Shown one piece after another: positions 8,281 to 18,518 of a DNA stretch of 64,000 bases. The notes under the pieces were generated by a model. That model had not been told where the DNA came from, made no database searches, and was given only the letters and a program-made list of their open reading frames with translations. Source of the stretch: Flavobacteriaceae bacterium (GTDB lineage Bacteria > Bacteroidota > Bacteroidia > Flavobacteriales > Weeksellaceae); NCBI GenBank assembly GCA_030538275.1, contig JAUNUH010000008.1, positions 62,001 through 126,000 of the forward strand, read 5' to 3'. The stretch's first letter is position 1; each line of letters opens with the position of its first letter. The translations under genes and the position numbers were made by a program.

Positions 8281-9062
8281 AATATCTTTTACTTTTACTC
8301 TTACCAGCTATCATCGCGTGTAAAAATCCTTGGAATAAATCTGAAGATTCACCTGCAGACTTTGCGATTCAAAATACAGAAGACGGAAAAGTTTTGCTTC
8401 GTTTGAAGCCACAAGTCGGCGAAAAATCCACAATGCAAATGAAGGTGGAACTAAAACCTATGGGTATGCTGCCCATGAATACCACTATTATCGCAGATTT
8501 GAACATGCGGGTTGTTTCTTCAACAGATTCTGCTGCTTTATTTCATATAGATTTTCAACGCATGCAGATGAATGCTACTATTTTAGGAGCTAAAATTAAT
8601 TATGATTCTCAAGGAGATAATTCCAATATTCCAGCAGAAATAAAAAATCAGATTGAACCCTTTCTCGCCAAAAAATTTTCTATGGAAATGGATACTTTAG
8701 CCCGAGTTACCAAATTAGAAATCGATCAAAGTAACAGCATTGGTTCAAATATAGATTTAAACGCACTCTTTATTCCCTTGCCTGAAAATGAGGTAGGTAC
8801 AGGGGATTCTTGGACAACAAAACAGGATGTTCAATCGGTGCAAAATGCCGAATTAATCTATACAATAGATCGAATTTCGGCAACAGAAGTTTTGGTAAAA
8901 GTAAATCAATCCGAGTCTGAAACATCAAAAATTTCTGGACAATATTTGCTCGATCGAAAAACCGGATTTACCAAAGACGGAATTATCGAAATTCAAACCA
9001 ATCAGGGTGGTCAGAATATTCAATTAAAAATAACGGTTGATACATTAAATTCTATTAAATAA
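8277..9062 (+). CDS. Lipoprotein of unknown function, DUF6263-like
   Basis: A 261-residue predicted lipoprotein. The signal peptide MKYLLLLLLPAIIACK has a lipobox with Cys at residue 16. The mature part is beta-rich, with repeated strand-type segments such as LRLKPQVGEKSTMQMKVEL and TGFTKDGIIEIQTNQGGQ, similar in feel to DUF6263 proteins of flavobacteria; this assignment is from memory and uncertain. I start at 8277, where ATGA overlaps the mtgA stop, because it places the signal peptide at the N-terminus; the frame is open further upstream inside mtgA. Coupling to mtgA hints at a cell-envelope role, which is inference. Confidence 0.72.
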   Translation: MKYLLLLLLPAIIACKNPWNKSEDSPADFAIQNTEDGKVLLRLKPQVGEKSTMQMKVELKPMGMLPMNTTIIADLNMRVVSSTDSAALFHIDFQRMQMNATILGAKINYDSQGDNSNIPAEIKNQIEPFLAKKFSMEMDTLARVTKLEIDQSNSIGSNIDLNALFIPLPENEVGTGDSWTTKQDVQSVQNAELIYTIDRISATEVLVKVNQSESETSKISGQYLLDRKTGFTKDGIIEIQTNQGGQNIQLKITVDTLNSIK

Positions 9063-9103
9063 CAGAATTGATTCAAATGCAGAATGGGATGCGAATTGAT
9101 TGC

Positions 9104-9139
9104 AAAAAAAAATAGCCACCCCGATTATCGATGTGGCTA
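9104..9139 (-). terminator. Terminator of the ABC-F gene
   Basis: Seven-base-pair stem TAGCCAC/GTGGCTA (9113-9119 with 9133-9139), followed in the minus direction by a run of T from 9112 downwards. It lies 20 bases past the stop of the ABC-F gene. Confidence 0.65.
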
Positions 9140-9159
9140 ATATTATGTCAATCAAATAC

Positions 9160-10803
<1,644 letters not shown>

Positions 10804-10814
10804 TTAATTTTTCG

Positions 10815-10822
10815 CAAATATA
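10815..10822 (-). promoter_or_regulatory. -7 promoter box TATATTTG for the ABC-F gene
   Basis: Perfect TAnnTTTG on the minus strand in the 59-base divergent gap between the ABC-F gene and smpB, about 32 bases before the ABC-F ATG. Confidence 0.5.
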
Positions 10823-10841
10823 GAGATTTTAACTGTTTTTT

Positions 10842-11297
10842 GTGATACAAAAGGATATCAAAATACGAAACAAGAAAGCGAAATTCAACTATGAACTACT
10901 TGAATTCTTTGATGCTGGCATCAAATTGCAGGGCACCGAAATTAAATCTATCCGTATGGGAAAAGCCAGTATAGCCGAAAGTTTTTGTGAAGTAAAAAAT
11001 GGAGAGGTCTTTATAGTAAATATGCACATTGATGAATATGGTTGGGGTACTTTTAACAATCATAAAATAAGACGAGATCGCAAATTACTTTTAAATAAAT
11101 CTGAGATAAATAAACTAGAAAAAAATACCCAGGAACAAGGTAATACTATTGTCCCTACTTTGTTGTATATCAACGACAAAGGCTTGGCAAAAGTGCGAAT
11201 TGCTTTGGCAAAAGGTAAAAAGCTATATGACAAGCGAAATACGATTAAAGAAAAAGATTTGAAGCGTGATTTGCAAAGAATTCAAAAGAATTTCTAA
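10842..11297 (+). CDS. smpB: SsrA-binding protein
   Basis: SmpB binds tmRNA and delivers it to stalled ribosomes for trans-translation. The 151-residue protein shows the SmpB core: KAKFNYELLEFFDAGIKLQG, the hallmark GTEIKSIRMGKASI (about 32-45), and the basic C-terminal tail (about 128-151) that enters the mRNA channel. The start appears to be a GTG at 10842; no ATG lies in frame upstream close enough to be plausible, and the GTG gives the normal length. The divergent neighbour is an ABC-F factor, so the two genes that start in this gap both act on ribosomes. Confidence 0.95.
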   Translation: MIQKDIKIRNKKAKFNYELLEFFDAGIKLQGTEIKSIRMGKASIAESFCEVKNGEVFIVNMHIDEYGWGTFNNHKIRRDRKLLLNKSEINKLEKNTQEQGNTIVPTLLYINDKGLAKVRIALAKGKKLYDKRNTIKEKDLKRDLQRIQKNF

Positions 11298-11354
11298 ATT
11301 TGTATAAAAATTTGTTAATTTTATAAAATAATTCAATTTAAAAATTTTAAGAAT

Positions 11355-12845
11355 ATGAGTATGAAAAAGTTTAATTTAGTGCTTACACTGGCCTTTGCAT
11401 TGTTGTTCAGTGCTTCTGCCAACGCACAAGACGGGAATAACCCATGGGGTATCTCGGTAGGTGCCCACGCTGTGGATTATACATCTGTGCGGGGAATGTT
11501 TGACGGATTTTTTGACTATGACGATTATACAATCGTTCCACCTTTGTCAAAAATATCTATTATTCGTCATTTGGGCGGGAAATTCGCTGCAGATATCACA
11601 GCTTCTGTAGGTGAAGTTGACAACAAACGTTTTTGGTTGAAAGATGAGCTATTCATCAATGCCGGACTAGGTTTACGTTACCGTTTATTAGGAACGGCTG
11701 ATAATTCTTATTGGTTCGATCCATATGTAAGAGTAGGTGCTTCTTACAACAAATATGATTTTTCCAGTGTAAGTATCAGTGCAGACAATCCTCGTATGGT
11801 TGCACAACGCACAGGTTTTGACGATGGTGGAATCTATCCAGATCATGACTTTGTATATGGTGATTTTGAAGGAGAAAAAGGTTATTTCATGGTTCAAGGT
11901 GGTTTAGGTATCAACTTCTGGTTGACAGATCATTTTGGTATCAACTTAGCTTCAGACTTCAACGGTGCACCAAGTGTTGACAGCGATTATGTGAATTTCT
12001 TCCAACATACCGCTGGTGTAACATTTAAATTTGGAATGAAAGATAGAGATAAAGATGGTATTCCAGATGATGAAGACGAATGTCCTGATACTTGGGGATT
12101 GAAAGAATTCAATGGCTGTCCTGATAGCGATGGAGACGGAATTCGCGACTTGGATGATGCATGTCCAGATGTACCTGGATTACCAGAATTTGACGGTTGT
12201 CCTGATACAGATGGTGATGGAGTGGGAGATAACGTAGATCGTTGTCCAAATGAGCCTGGACCAGCAGAAAATCAAGGTTGTCCTTGGCCTGATACCGATG
12301 GTGATGGTCTTACAGACAATATAGACGAATGTCCTAACCAAGCTGGACCTCGTGAAAATAATGGTTGCCCTTGGCCAGATACTGATGGCGATGGTATTCC
12401 AGATCACCTAGACAGATGTCCGAACGAAGCTGGTGTAGCTCCTGACGGTTGTCCAGAGGCTAGCGTTATGGTAGAAAATATCAACGTAGGATTTGTTGTT
12501 GAATTCGATTATAACAAAGCTACAATTCGTGAAACTTCTCAACCAAGAATCGCTGAAAAAGCTGCTCAAATCAAAAGAGCTCTAGAAATTTATCCGAATA
12601 TGACATTATATATCGATGGACATACAGACGATAGAGGTTCTGCTTCTTACAACAAGACATTGTCTCAGAAAAGAGCTGCTTCTGTAGTAAAATCTTTGGA
12701 AACTAATGGTGTTGCAGCAGGTGCTCTTACTCCAAGAGGTCTTGGAGAAGAAGTTCCGAAGTGTACCAACGATACAGACGAGGGAAGACAGTGTAACAGA
12801 CGTGTAGAAGTTACAATCAAATCTACTGGTAATAAAACTAATTAA
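11355..12845 (+). CDS. OmpA family outer-membrane protein with thrombospondin type 3 repeats
   Basis: The 496-residue protein has a signal peptide (cut after SANAQ), an N-terminal beta-barrel (about 25-230), a calcium-binding thrombospondin type 3 repeat region (about 230-375) and a C-terminal OmpA peptidoglycan-binding domain (about 385-492). The repeats read DTDGDGxxDxxDxCPxxxG, the classic aspartate-rich form, with paired cysteines. The OmpA domain has YIDGHTDDRGSASYN, where the Asp and Arg bind diaminopimelate. It likely tethers the outer membrane to peptidoglycan. Codon use is smoother than its neighbours, consistent with high expression. A second in-frame ATG at 11361 is an alternative start. 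A strong terminator follows. Confidence 0.93.
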   Translation: MSMKKFNLVLTLAFALLFSASANAQDGNNPWGISVGAHAVDYTSVRGMFDGFFDYDDYTIVPPLSKISIIRHLGGKFAADITASVGEVDNKRFWLKDELFINAGLGLRYRLLGTADNSYWFDPYVRVGASYNKYDFSSVSISADNPRMVAQRTGFDDGGIYPDHDFVYGDFEGEKGYFMVQGGLGINFWLTDHFGINLASDFNGAPSVDSDYVNFFQHTAGVTFKFGMKDRDKDGIPDDEDECPDTWGLKEFNGCPDSDGDGIRDLDDACPDVPGLPEFDGCPDTDGDGVGDNVDRCPNEPGPAENQGCPWPDTDGDGLTDNIDECPNQAGPRENNGCPWPDTDGDGIPDHLDRCPNEAGVAPDGCPEASVMVENINVGFVVEFDYNKATIRETSQPRIAEKAAQIKRALEIYPNMTLYIDGHTDDRGSASYNKTLSQKRAASVVKSLETNGVAAGALTPRGLGEEVPKCTNDTDEGRQCNRRVEVTIKSTGNKTN

Positions 12846-12869
12846 TACAATTAATTAATAATCAAGTAT

Positions 12870-12899
12870 AAGCTGCCTGGAAACAGGCAGCTTTTTTTA
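12870..12899 (+). terminator. Intrinsic terminator after the OmpA-type gene
   Basis: Perfect 10-base-pair stem AAGCTGCCTG/CAGGCAGCTT with a GAAA loop, followed by a T run. Canonical form, 25 bases past the stop. Confidence 0.9.
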
Positions 12900-12944
12900 T
12901 ACTAAAAACCTGAATCGAGCGTTTGTAATTAAAAATAAAATGAT

Positions 12945-13346
12945 ATGAAAACCTATTTTTTAATACTTCTTAGTGTATTGTTTATGACGGCAAAAGCACA
13001 AGAAAATAAGCAATACGCACAAGAATATACTGCTGTAATCAATGGTAAAAGCATTTTAGAACTCGATGCAGACAATGAAGATACTTTTACCATCAAAGTA
13101 TTCAAAGAGAATAAAACCAAGGATGACAACTTTACAAGCGTGTACAATGTATCTGAATATATGCTCAAAATTCCAGGTTTACCGACCAAATCCGTCAAAG
13201 GAGGTCAAATTAATTTGAAGGAATTAAGTGAATTTATTAAATCAGGCGATTCATGGCATATTTTCAATATTGCAATTATGCATCCGCTTGATCAATCAAA
13301 GATAATTAAAGAAAAGACTCGCCCTGTGGTTATAGATTTTAAATAA
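12945..13346 (+). CDS. Small secreted protein of unknown function
   Basis: A 133-residue protein with a clear signal peptide (about residues 1-18, ending MTAKAQ). The mature part has no cysteine pairs, membrane segment or motif that I recognise. It sits alone between two terminator-bounded genes of the same strand. No function can be proposed. Confidence 0.6.
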   Translation: MKTYFLILLSVLFMTAKAQENKQYAQEYTAVINGKSILELDADNEDTFTIKVFKENKTKDDNFTSVYNVSEYMLKIPGLPTKSVKGGQINLKELSEFIKSGDSWHIFNIAIMHPLDQSKIIKEKTRPVVIDFK

Positions 13347-13432
13347 TCCAAGCTGTATTATTTTATGAATCTGAATGTTTGTTGTATTGTTTTATTTATT
13401 ATTTTTAACAAATAATTAATTAGACAATAAAA

Positions 13433-13702
13433 ATGAAATATGTATTAACCTTAGTATTGGTTTCCTTTTTTGTGGTAAACGTCAATGCACAAAGTTGCTG
13501 CGCTGAAAAAGCTAAAACTGGAAATTCACAAGCTACTTGCTCAACAGAAAAGAAATCACAAAACGTTGAATCTGAATCGGTTGCTACTCGCAAAGATTCC
13601 AATAACGAACTAGAAACAAAGGCAAAAGCTACAGGTCTGAAAATGGCACCCGACGCAAAAGCCTTGAAGCCGGCAGGGCCAAAAAGTATCAAAAAAGAAT
13701 GA
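13433..13702 (+). CDS. Small secreted low-complexity protein of unknown function
   Basis: An 89-residue protein: signal peptide (about 1-19, ending VNVNAQ), then a short cysteine cluster (SCCAEKAK and ATCSTEK, three cysteines in all) and a hydrophilic tail rich in Lys, Glu, Ser and Ala. The cysteines next to the mature N-terminus could bind metal or make disulfides, which is speculation. The gene has a clean terminator after it, which supports it being real despite its size. Confidence 0.55.
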   Translation: MKYVLTLVLVSFFVVNVNAQSCCAEKAKTGNSQATCSTEKKSQNVESESVATRKDSNNELETKAKATGLKMAPDAKALKPAGPKSIKKE

Positions 13703-13726
13703 TTGTACAATGTGATGTGTTCTATG

Positions 13727-13765
13727 AAAAAGCCGTTGAATAAAAACATTCAACGGCTTTTTCTA
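13727..13765 (+). terminator. Intrinsic terminator after the 89-residue secreted protein gene
   Basis: Perfect 15-base-pair stem (13727-13741 with 13748-13762) around a short A-rich loop, ending in T-rich sequence. The flanking A and T runs make it usable from both strands. Confidence 0.85.
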
Positions 13766-13807
13766 ATTTTTTCTCAAAGAGTATGAACCTGTGAGAAAAG
13801 ATAGAAT

Positions 13808-14281
13808 TTATAAAGTGATTTTACCCCTTTCACTTCCTTTTTTGGTTACAAAAGAGTCACGTTTTCCATCAATATTAAACGTCATAAAATTTTGCTGATC
13901 TGCAAATTCATTCACCAACAACGCGTTTCTGATTTCTATGGTTTTGATTACGCCTACATTGGGAACTTCAAAATAGAGCCTTGTAGCTTTGGGCGAAATT
14001 TGTGCTTTGGCATAATTGAAATTTGCCGTATTTCCATTGATTATAATCGTGAAATTCTTGCGTAAATAACGTTCTGTAGCCGCGTCGAACTGATCAAAAT
14101 TTTCTGATGATACTCCTATAGCCTTTTCTAGATCTTGTGTAATTAATTTTGACGTAAAGGTAAGTGAAGTTGCACCAGAGTTTTTCTCTACTTTAGTGGT
14201 TGAGGTATGATATTCGTTCATGGTAAATGCAAAAATAATTATCGCAAAAAGAGCTGTTGATATGTAGATTAATTTTTTCAT
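13808..14281 (-). CDS. DUF6702 family exported protein
   Basis: A 157-residue protein with an N-terminal hydrophobic anchor or signal (MKKLIYISTALFAIIIFAFT) and a beta-rich domain with HTSTTKVEK, SLTFTSKLITQDLEKAIG, FNYAKAQISPKATRLYFEV and VIKTIEIRNALLVNEF. This fits the DUF6702 family found across flavobacteria; its role is unknown. I start at the ATG at 14281; a TTG nine bases earlier is the only extension. The four-helix membrane protein at 14374 lies upstream on the same strand, so the two may be co-transcribed. Confidence 0.7.
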   Translation of the reverse strand: MKKLIYISTALFAIIIFAFTMNEYHTSTTKVEKNSGATSLTFTSKLITQDLEKAIGVSSENFDQFDAATERYLRKNFTIIINGNTANFNYAKAQISPKATRLYFEVPNVGVIKTIEIRNALLVNEFADQQNFMTFNIDGKRDSFVTKKGSERGKITL

Positions 14282-14373
14282 CTTATTCAAAGATTGATTA
14301 TCGTAAATTCAAAACGAATGCCAAAAAAGGAAGAGTGCTGATATTTAACACATTATAGTTAAAAAAGGAGGGA

Positions 14374-14808
14374 TTATCCCGCCATCCATTGTGACCATGG
14401 AATCATATAAAAACAAATGCACGCCAATACGATGAAAATAATGGGAGAAACGCCTACAAATTGACTTTTCTTGAGTTTTGCGTTGGCAATTGTCATTAAA
14501 ATGACGGCGGTAAACATCATTAACGGATGCTCCAATGCCAGTAGTCTATGAGAAGAATCGCTCATGGCTGTGCCGGCTTTCCAATAGCTAGAAATTTTTG
14601 GAGACAAGATGTAGAGTATGATTCCTATCAAAAATTGAATATGGAAAGACAATACCGTGTAAAAAAACACCTTGCGAATGTTGCGATGTAGAGGTTTTTT
14701 ACTCACTAAATGATATAGTGCAGCCAACAGCATGATGATGGATAGTAGAAGTACTAAATAAGCCCATCCACTGTGGAATTGGTATAGAAAATTGTACAAT
14801 TGATTCAT
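14374..14808 (-). CDS. Four-helix membrane protein with conserved-looking histidines, function unknown
   Basis: A 144-residue integral membrane protein with four predicted helices (about 14-35, 46-68, 88-108, 116-138). Histidines occur at helix boundaries: FHSGWAYL, SFHIQFLIG and SSHRLLALEHPLMM. Similar flavobacterial proteins are sometimes annotated as cytochrome b-like because of these histidines, but no biochemical support is known to me. A heme-binding role is possible, given the histidine spacing, and unproven. Confidence 0.65.
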   Translation of the reverse strand: MNQLYNFLYQFHSGWAYLVLLLSIIMLLAALYHLVSKKPLHRNIRKVFFYTVLSFHIQFLIGIILYILSPKISSYWKAGTAMSDSSHRLLALEHPLMMFTAVILMTIANAKLKKSQFVGVSPIIFIVLACICFYMIPWSQWMAG

Positions 14809-14852
14809 AATTAATTTTTAATCGAAACAAATATAACTTATTTAAATTTAAA

Positions 14853-14887
14853 GCATAAAAAAACACGGACAGTTTTGCCCGTGTTTT
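14853..14887 (-). terminator. Terminator of the TonB receptor gene
   Basis: Nine-base-pair stem AAAACACGG/CCGTGTTTT (14860-14868 with 14879-14887), followed by a T run in the minus direction, 22 bases past the receptor stop. Confidence 0.75.
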
Positions 14888-14908
14888 GTAAAAATTATTT
14901 TGAATTCT

Positions 14909-17524
14909 TTAAAATTCGTAAGTAATAGAAGCATTCCAAGTTCTACCATTTCCAAAGAAATAACCAAAGTTATCCTTTCTAGAAATATAAGAAGTATTGA
15001 ACAGATTGTAAACGTTACCTCTCAATTTCAAGCCTTGATCTAGGAAATTGAATTTGTATGTAAATCCAGCATCTGTAGTGGTATAATCTTTTAACCTTTC
15101 TGCCTGATAAATATTATTGGTTCCATGTACTAGATTGTTAAGCGAGTTTAGTGCAACATCTTCTACATCAACAAATCCATATAATTTGCCATATACATTA
15201 ATATCTGCATTCAAGCTGAAGTTCTTGGTAACATCCCAAATAGCACCAAATCCAGCATTTACCATAGGAGCTTCACCCACAAATGTACCTGTTAAATCTC
15301 CTTGTACCGTTTCGTTTACTTGAGCTGTTTGTGAATCAATAATATTGATTGGCGTTACCCCATCATATTTGAAATCGTTATATGACAAATAACCTCTTAA
15401 TCTCCAATCGTGTGAAACTTTTGAATTGAAATCCATTTCTAAACCTTTATGCAATTGCGCAATATTCAAAAATCTGAATCCAACTTCTTCACCTTGCCAA
15501 TTTCCGCTAGCACCTAAGAATCGGTTGGCCCATTTTGTCCAATAAGCATTCAAATTCACAGTGGTTTTTCCAAACATAATTCTATAACCAGCCTCTAATC
15601 CAGTGATTTCTTCATTTTCAACTTCTGGCACTCGCTGCTCGATAGTACCATACTCGTAAATGTTGTCCAAGAACGGTTGACGTGAATAATAACCTGCATT
15701 TACAAATAATGTGTGATTGTCTAAGAAATTATATGCCGCACCACCTTTTACATTGTACCCAATTCTGTTGATTTGGTCTGATTGAGTTCCTGCAGTAAGG
15801 AATCTGTCTTCTTTTTTATATGATTGGTTAGAAACCGCACCTTGAAAGAAAGCAGAGAAAGCATCCACCGCATATTCTATCTGTCCAAATGCTCCTTGGT
15901 AATTAATCCATTCCGAGTTGTCATAAGCAATTCTTTGACCCTCGTCAGCATAATTAAATAAAGACGCCCAAGGATTAGCCTCAAAAGTTTCTGTAACGAT
16001 ATATTGGCCATTGGTTAACATATGATCTCCCCAACCTGCAGAAGCATCATTCCAACCTTGTAATCCTAGTAAATTGTTCAATTGACGGAAGTGATCTCCT
16101 TTATAGAACCTTACATCTGCTCCTACGTTTAGGGTGATTGCATCCATCGTATGCTCGAAATTGGTTACAGCACCATACCATTGGTGATTATTTACAGATG
16201 AGCGTATGGCTCCTGCATTTCCAAAATGTCCAATTCCACCATCTATCATAGAGTTATTGTTGAAAACAGTAGTGAAATCTGCTAATCCTTGATCGTTCAA
16301 AATGTTGGATGATCTTGAACTAGAACCATAGTTTCCTGTTCCACCTCCACGTCCAAAAGAAGCATATAATACGGTTGATAAGTTTGAATTGGTAGAAATA
16401 TCCCAATCCCAGTTCAAGTTCATTACAGGCTTATGGTAGTAATTTCTTCTCCAAGAGAGCATTTCTCCATCCAAAAAGCCGTAGTTATTATTATACTTTG
16501 TTCCTCTTCTTTCGTATAAATCCATTCTTTTAGAGAAATTCTGATCGTGCCATTGTGGCGCGCCAAATACCATAAAGTTGAAGTTGTGCAATCCAGCCTG
16601 TTTACCTACAGACAAAAAGTAGTTTTGTCCTTGACCTTTCGTTCCTTCTGCCCATTTTCTCCAACCTTGCCAGTGATCTACCATGATAGATACACCCCAG
16701 CCACTCTCCATAAGACCAGTGTTATATCCTAAAGTACCTTTGAAATAACTGTCGTTACCCGTCATGAAACGTGCAAATCCACCTTGTTTTTTCTCAGTAG
16801 CTTTGGTTACGATATTTACAGTACCACCTACAGAAGATATAGCTAATTTAGAAGATCCTAGACCTCTCTGTACTTGGATACCGTTGGCGATGTCGGCCAT
16901 TCCCTGCCAGTTAGACCAGTACATATTACCGTCTTCCATCCCGTTAATAGGTTGCCCGTTCAATAAAAAGGCCGTATTCGATTGGTCAAAACCACGTAGG
17001 AACATTTGACCATCACCAAATCCACCCGCTTGATTGGCTACATACACGTTGGGGGTATTTTTCATCGCTTCAGGAAATTCTACGTTACCCACAGCTCTGT
17101 CCTGGATCTCTGCACCAGAAATTACGCTTGTAGCTATCGGCGTATTTCGGTCTTCTGTCAAGTCAATTACACCACGACCAATAACGATCATGCTTGCCAA
17201 TGAAACGCCGTCACCAGATAGAGTAATATTTCCCAAATCTAGTGTTTGTCCATCAGCAACGGTATAAGATATTTGCTGTGTTCCGTTCAATAGGTCTGTA
17301 ATTTCCAACAAACCGCTTCCCGCAGGGCTTTCGATGCTAAACGCACCATCTGTATCGGTATTGGTAGAATTGGCAGTACCTACGACTGTAATTTCTGCAC
17401 CTGCAATGGGCAAATTTGCGCCATCAACAACAGTTCCTGTGATTACAGACTGAGCAAAGGCTGCAGTTGTAAACAGAACCAAGAATAAAGCTGATAATAA
17501 GCTTTTAGAATAATTCAATTCCAT
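14909..17524 (-). CDS. TonB-dependent receptor with carboxypeptidase-like regulatory domain
   Basis: An 871-residue outer-membrane transporter. After a signal peptide (cut after TAAFAQ) comes a carboxypeptidase D-like regulatory domain (about 26-105; SVITGTVVDGANLPIAGAEI), a plug domain (about 125-240; PNVYVANQAGGFGDGQMFLR, FLLNGQPINGMEDGN) and a 22-strand barrel ending in an aromatic residue (ASITYEF). Energy comes from TonB-ExbBD. There is no SusD partner beside it, so it is not a classic polysaccharide locus. The substrate is unknown; neighbours give no clue. The gene has its own terminator. Confidence 0.93.
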   Translation of the reverse strand: MELNYSKSLLSALFLVLFTTAAFAQSVITGTVVDGANLPIAGAEITVVGTANSTNTDTDGAFSIESPAGSGLLEITDLLNGTQQISYTVADGQTLDLGNITLSGDGVSLASMIVIGRGVIDLTEDRNTPIATSVISGAEIQDRAVGNVEFPEAMKNTPNVYVANQAGGFGDGQMFLRGFDQSNTAFLLNGQPINGMEDGNMYWSNWQGMADIANGIQVQRGLGSSKLAISSVGGTVNIVTKATEKKQGGFARFMTGNDSYFKGTLGYNTGLMESGWGVSIMVDHWQGWRKWAEGTKGQGQNYFLSVGKQAGLHNFNFMVFGAPQWHDQNFSKRMDLYERRGTKYNNNYGFLDGEMLSWRRNYYHKPVMNLNWDWDISTNSNLSTVLYASFGRGGGTGNYGSSSRSSNILNDQGLADFTTVFNNNSMIDGGIGHFGNAGAIRSSVNNHQWYGAVTNFEHTMDAITLNVGADVRFYKGDHFRQLNNLLGLQGWNDASAGWGDHMLTNGQYIVTETFEANPWASLFNYADEGQRIAYDNSEWINYQGAFGQIEYAVDAFSAFFQGAVSNQSYKKEDRFLTAGTQSDQINRIGYNVKGGAAYNFLDNHTLFVNAGYYSRQPFLDNIYEYGTIEQRVPEVENEEITGLEAGYRIMFGKTTVNLNAYWTKWANRFLGASGNWQGEEVGFRFLNIAQLHKGLEMDFNSKVSHDWRLRGYLSYNDFKYDGVTPINIIDSQTAQVNETVQGDLTGTFVGEAPMVNAGFGAIWDVTKNFSLNADINVYGKLYGFVDVEDVALNSLNNLVHGTNNIYQAERLKDYTTTDAGFTYKFNFLDQGLKLRGNVYNLFNTSYISRKDNFGYFFGNGRTWNASITYEF

Positions 17525-17635
17525 TTGATTTTAATTATTTTTTAGATTTCGCTGCAAAATTGCAATGATTTGATATATTAATTGTTACCTAAACGTTAAA
17601 ATTTAAGTTATTTATAAGTATTATAGGAGTAGGCG

Positions 17636-18502
17636 CTAAATTGCCTTCAAGCTTAAATCGATATTTTTGGCAGAATGTGTAATGGCTCCAGAGGAAATAA
17701 AATCGACGCCTGTTTCTGCTACACTTTTGAGTGTAGATAAATTTATGCCTCCAGAAGCCTCAATTTCACAAGAATTTCCTATAATTTCTACCGCTTTGCG
17801 CGAGTCTTCTATCGTGAAATTGTCTATCATAATTCTGTCAGGTTTTACCTCGAGTGCTTGGCGTACCTCGTCTAGATTTCGAGTTTCTACTTCAATTTTC
17901 AACTCCAAATCATTGTCGAGTAGAAATTTTCTTGTTTGATTTACAGCTTGAGCGATTCCTCCTGCAAAATCTACATGATTGTCTTTTAACATAATCATGT
18001 CATACAATCCAAATCTATGATTGTTTCCACCGCCAATTAGCACCGCCCATTTTTCTAGCATTCTGAAATTTGGTGTGGTCTTGCGGGTATCGAGTAATTT
18101 GGCCTTGGTATGTTTAATTTCCAAAACCATTTGATGCGTAAGACTTGCTATTCCGCTCATGCGTTGCATACAATTCAATACAAATCGTTCACAAGTAAGT
18201 ATTGATCTAGCCGATCCTTCAACGATAAAGGCTATATCGCCAATTTTCATCAAATCCCCATCCTGCATCAATTTTGTAAACTTGATGGTTGGATCAAAAT
18301 AATTAAAGATATATTCAGCTAATTGAACGCCAGCTAGAACACCATCTTCTTTTACCAGCAATTGAGCGCGGTTTTGTTCCTCTGCGGGTATGATGGCCAA
18401 AGTAGAATAATCACCCGGCCCTACATCTTCTTGTAAGGATTCGGAAATAAAGTGATTGAGTTTTTCTTCAGTAATGTATTCTGGAAAGTTTTGATTTTTC
18501 AT
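17636..18502 (-). CDS. nadC: Nicotinate-nucleotide diphosphorylase (carboxylating)
   Basis: NadC converts quinolinate and PRPP to nicotinate mononucleotide with loss of CO2 in de novo NAD synthesis. The 288-residue length is standard. Visible marks are LQEDVGPGDYST near the N-terminus, the substrate-binding KLLDTRKTTPNFR, GGGNNHRFGLYDMIMLKDNH around 165-185, and EIEASGGINLSTLK near the C-terminus. It follows nadB with a 16-base gap, so the pair is one transcription unit. nadA is not in the window. Confidence 0.97.
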   Translation of the reverse strand: MKNQNFPEYITEEKLNHFISESLQEDVGPGDYSTLAIIPAEEQNRAQLLVKEDGVLAGVQLAEYIFNYFDPTIKFTKLMQDGDLMKIGDIAFIVEGSARSILTCERFVLNCMQRMSGIASLTHQMVLEIKHTKAKLLDTRKTTPNFRMLEKWAVLIGGGNNHRFGLYDMIMLKDNHVDFAGGIAQAVNQTRKFLLDNDLELKIEVETRNLDEVRQALEVKPDRIMIDNFTIEDSRKAVEIIGNSCEIEASGGINLSTLKSVAETGVDFISSGAITHSAKNIDLSLKAI

Positions 18503-18518
18503 TATGATTTTACTTTGT

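Noticed and set aside
12040..12470. Periodic repeats that could suggest a CRISPR or minisatellite
   Set aside because: They encode thrombospondin type 3 repeats of the OmpA-type protein; period and sequence follow the codons, with no spacer structure.
14909..17524. Possible polysaccharide utilisation locus around the TonB receptor
   Set aside because: No SusD-like lipoprotein, glycoside hydrolase or sensor gene is adjacent.
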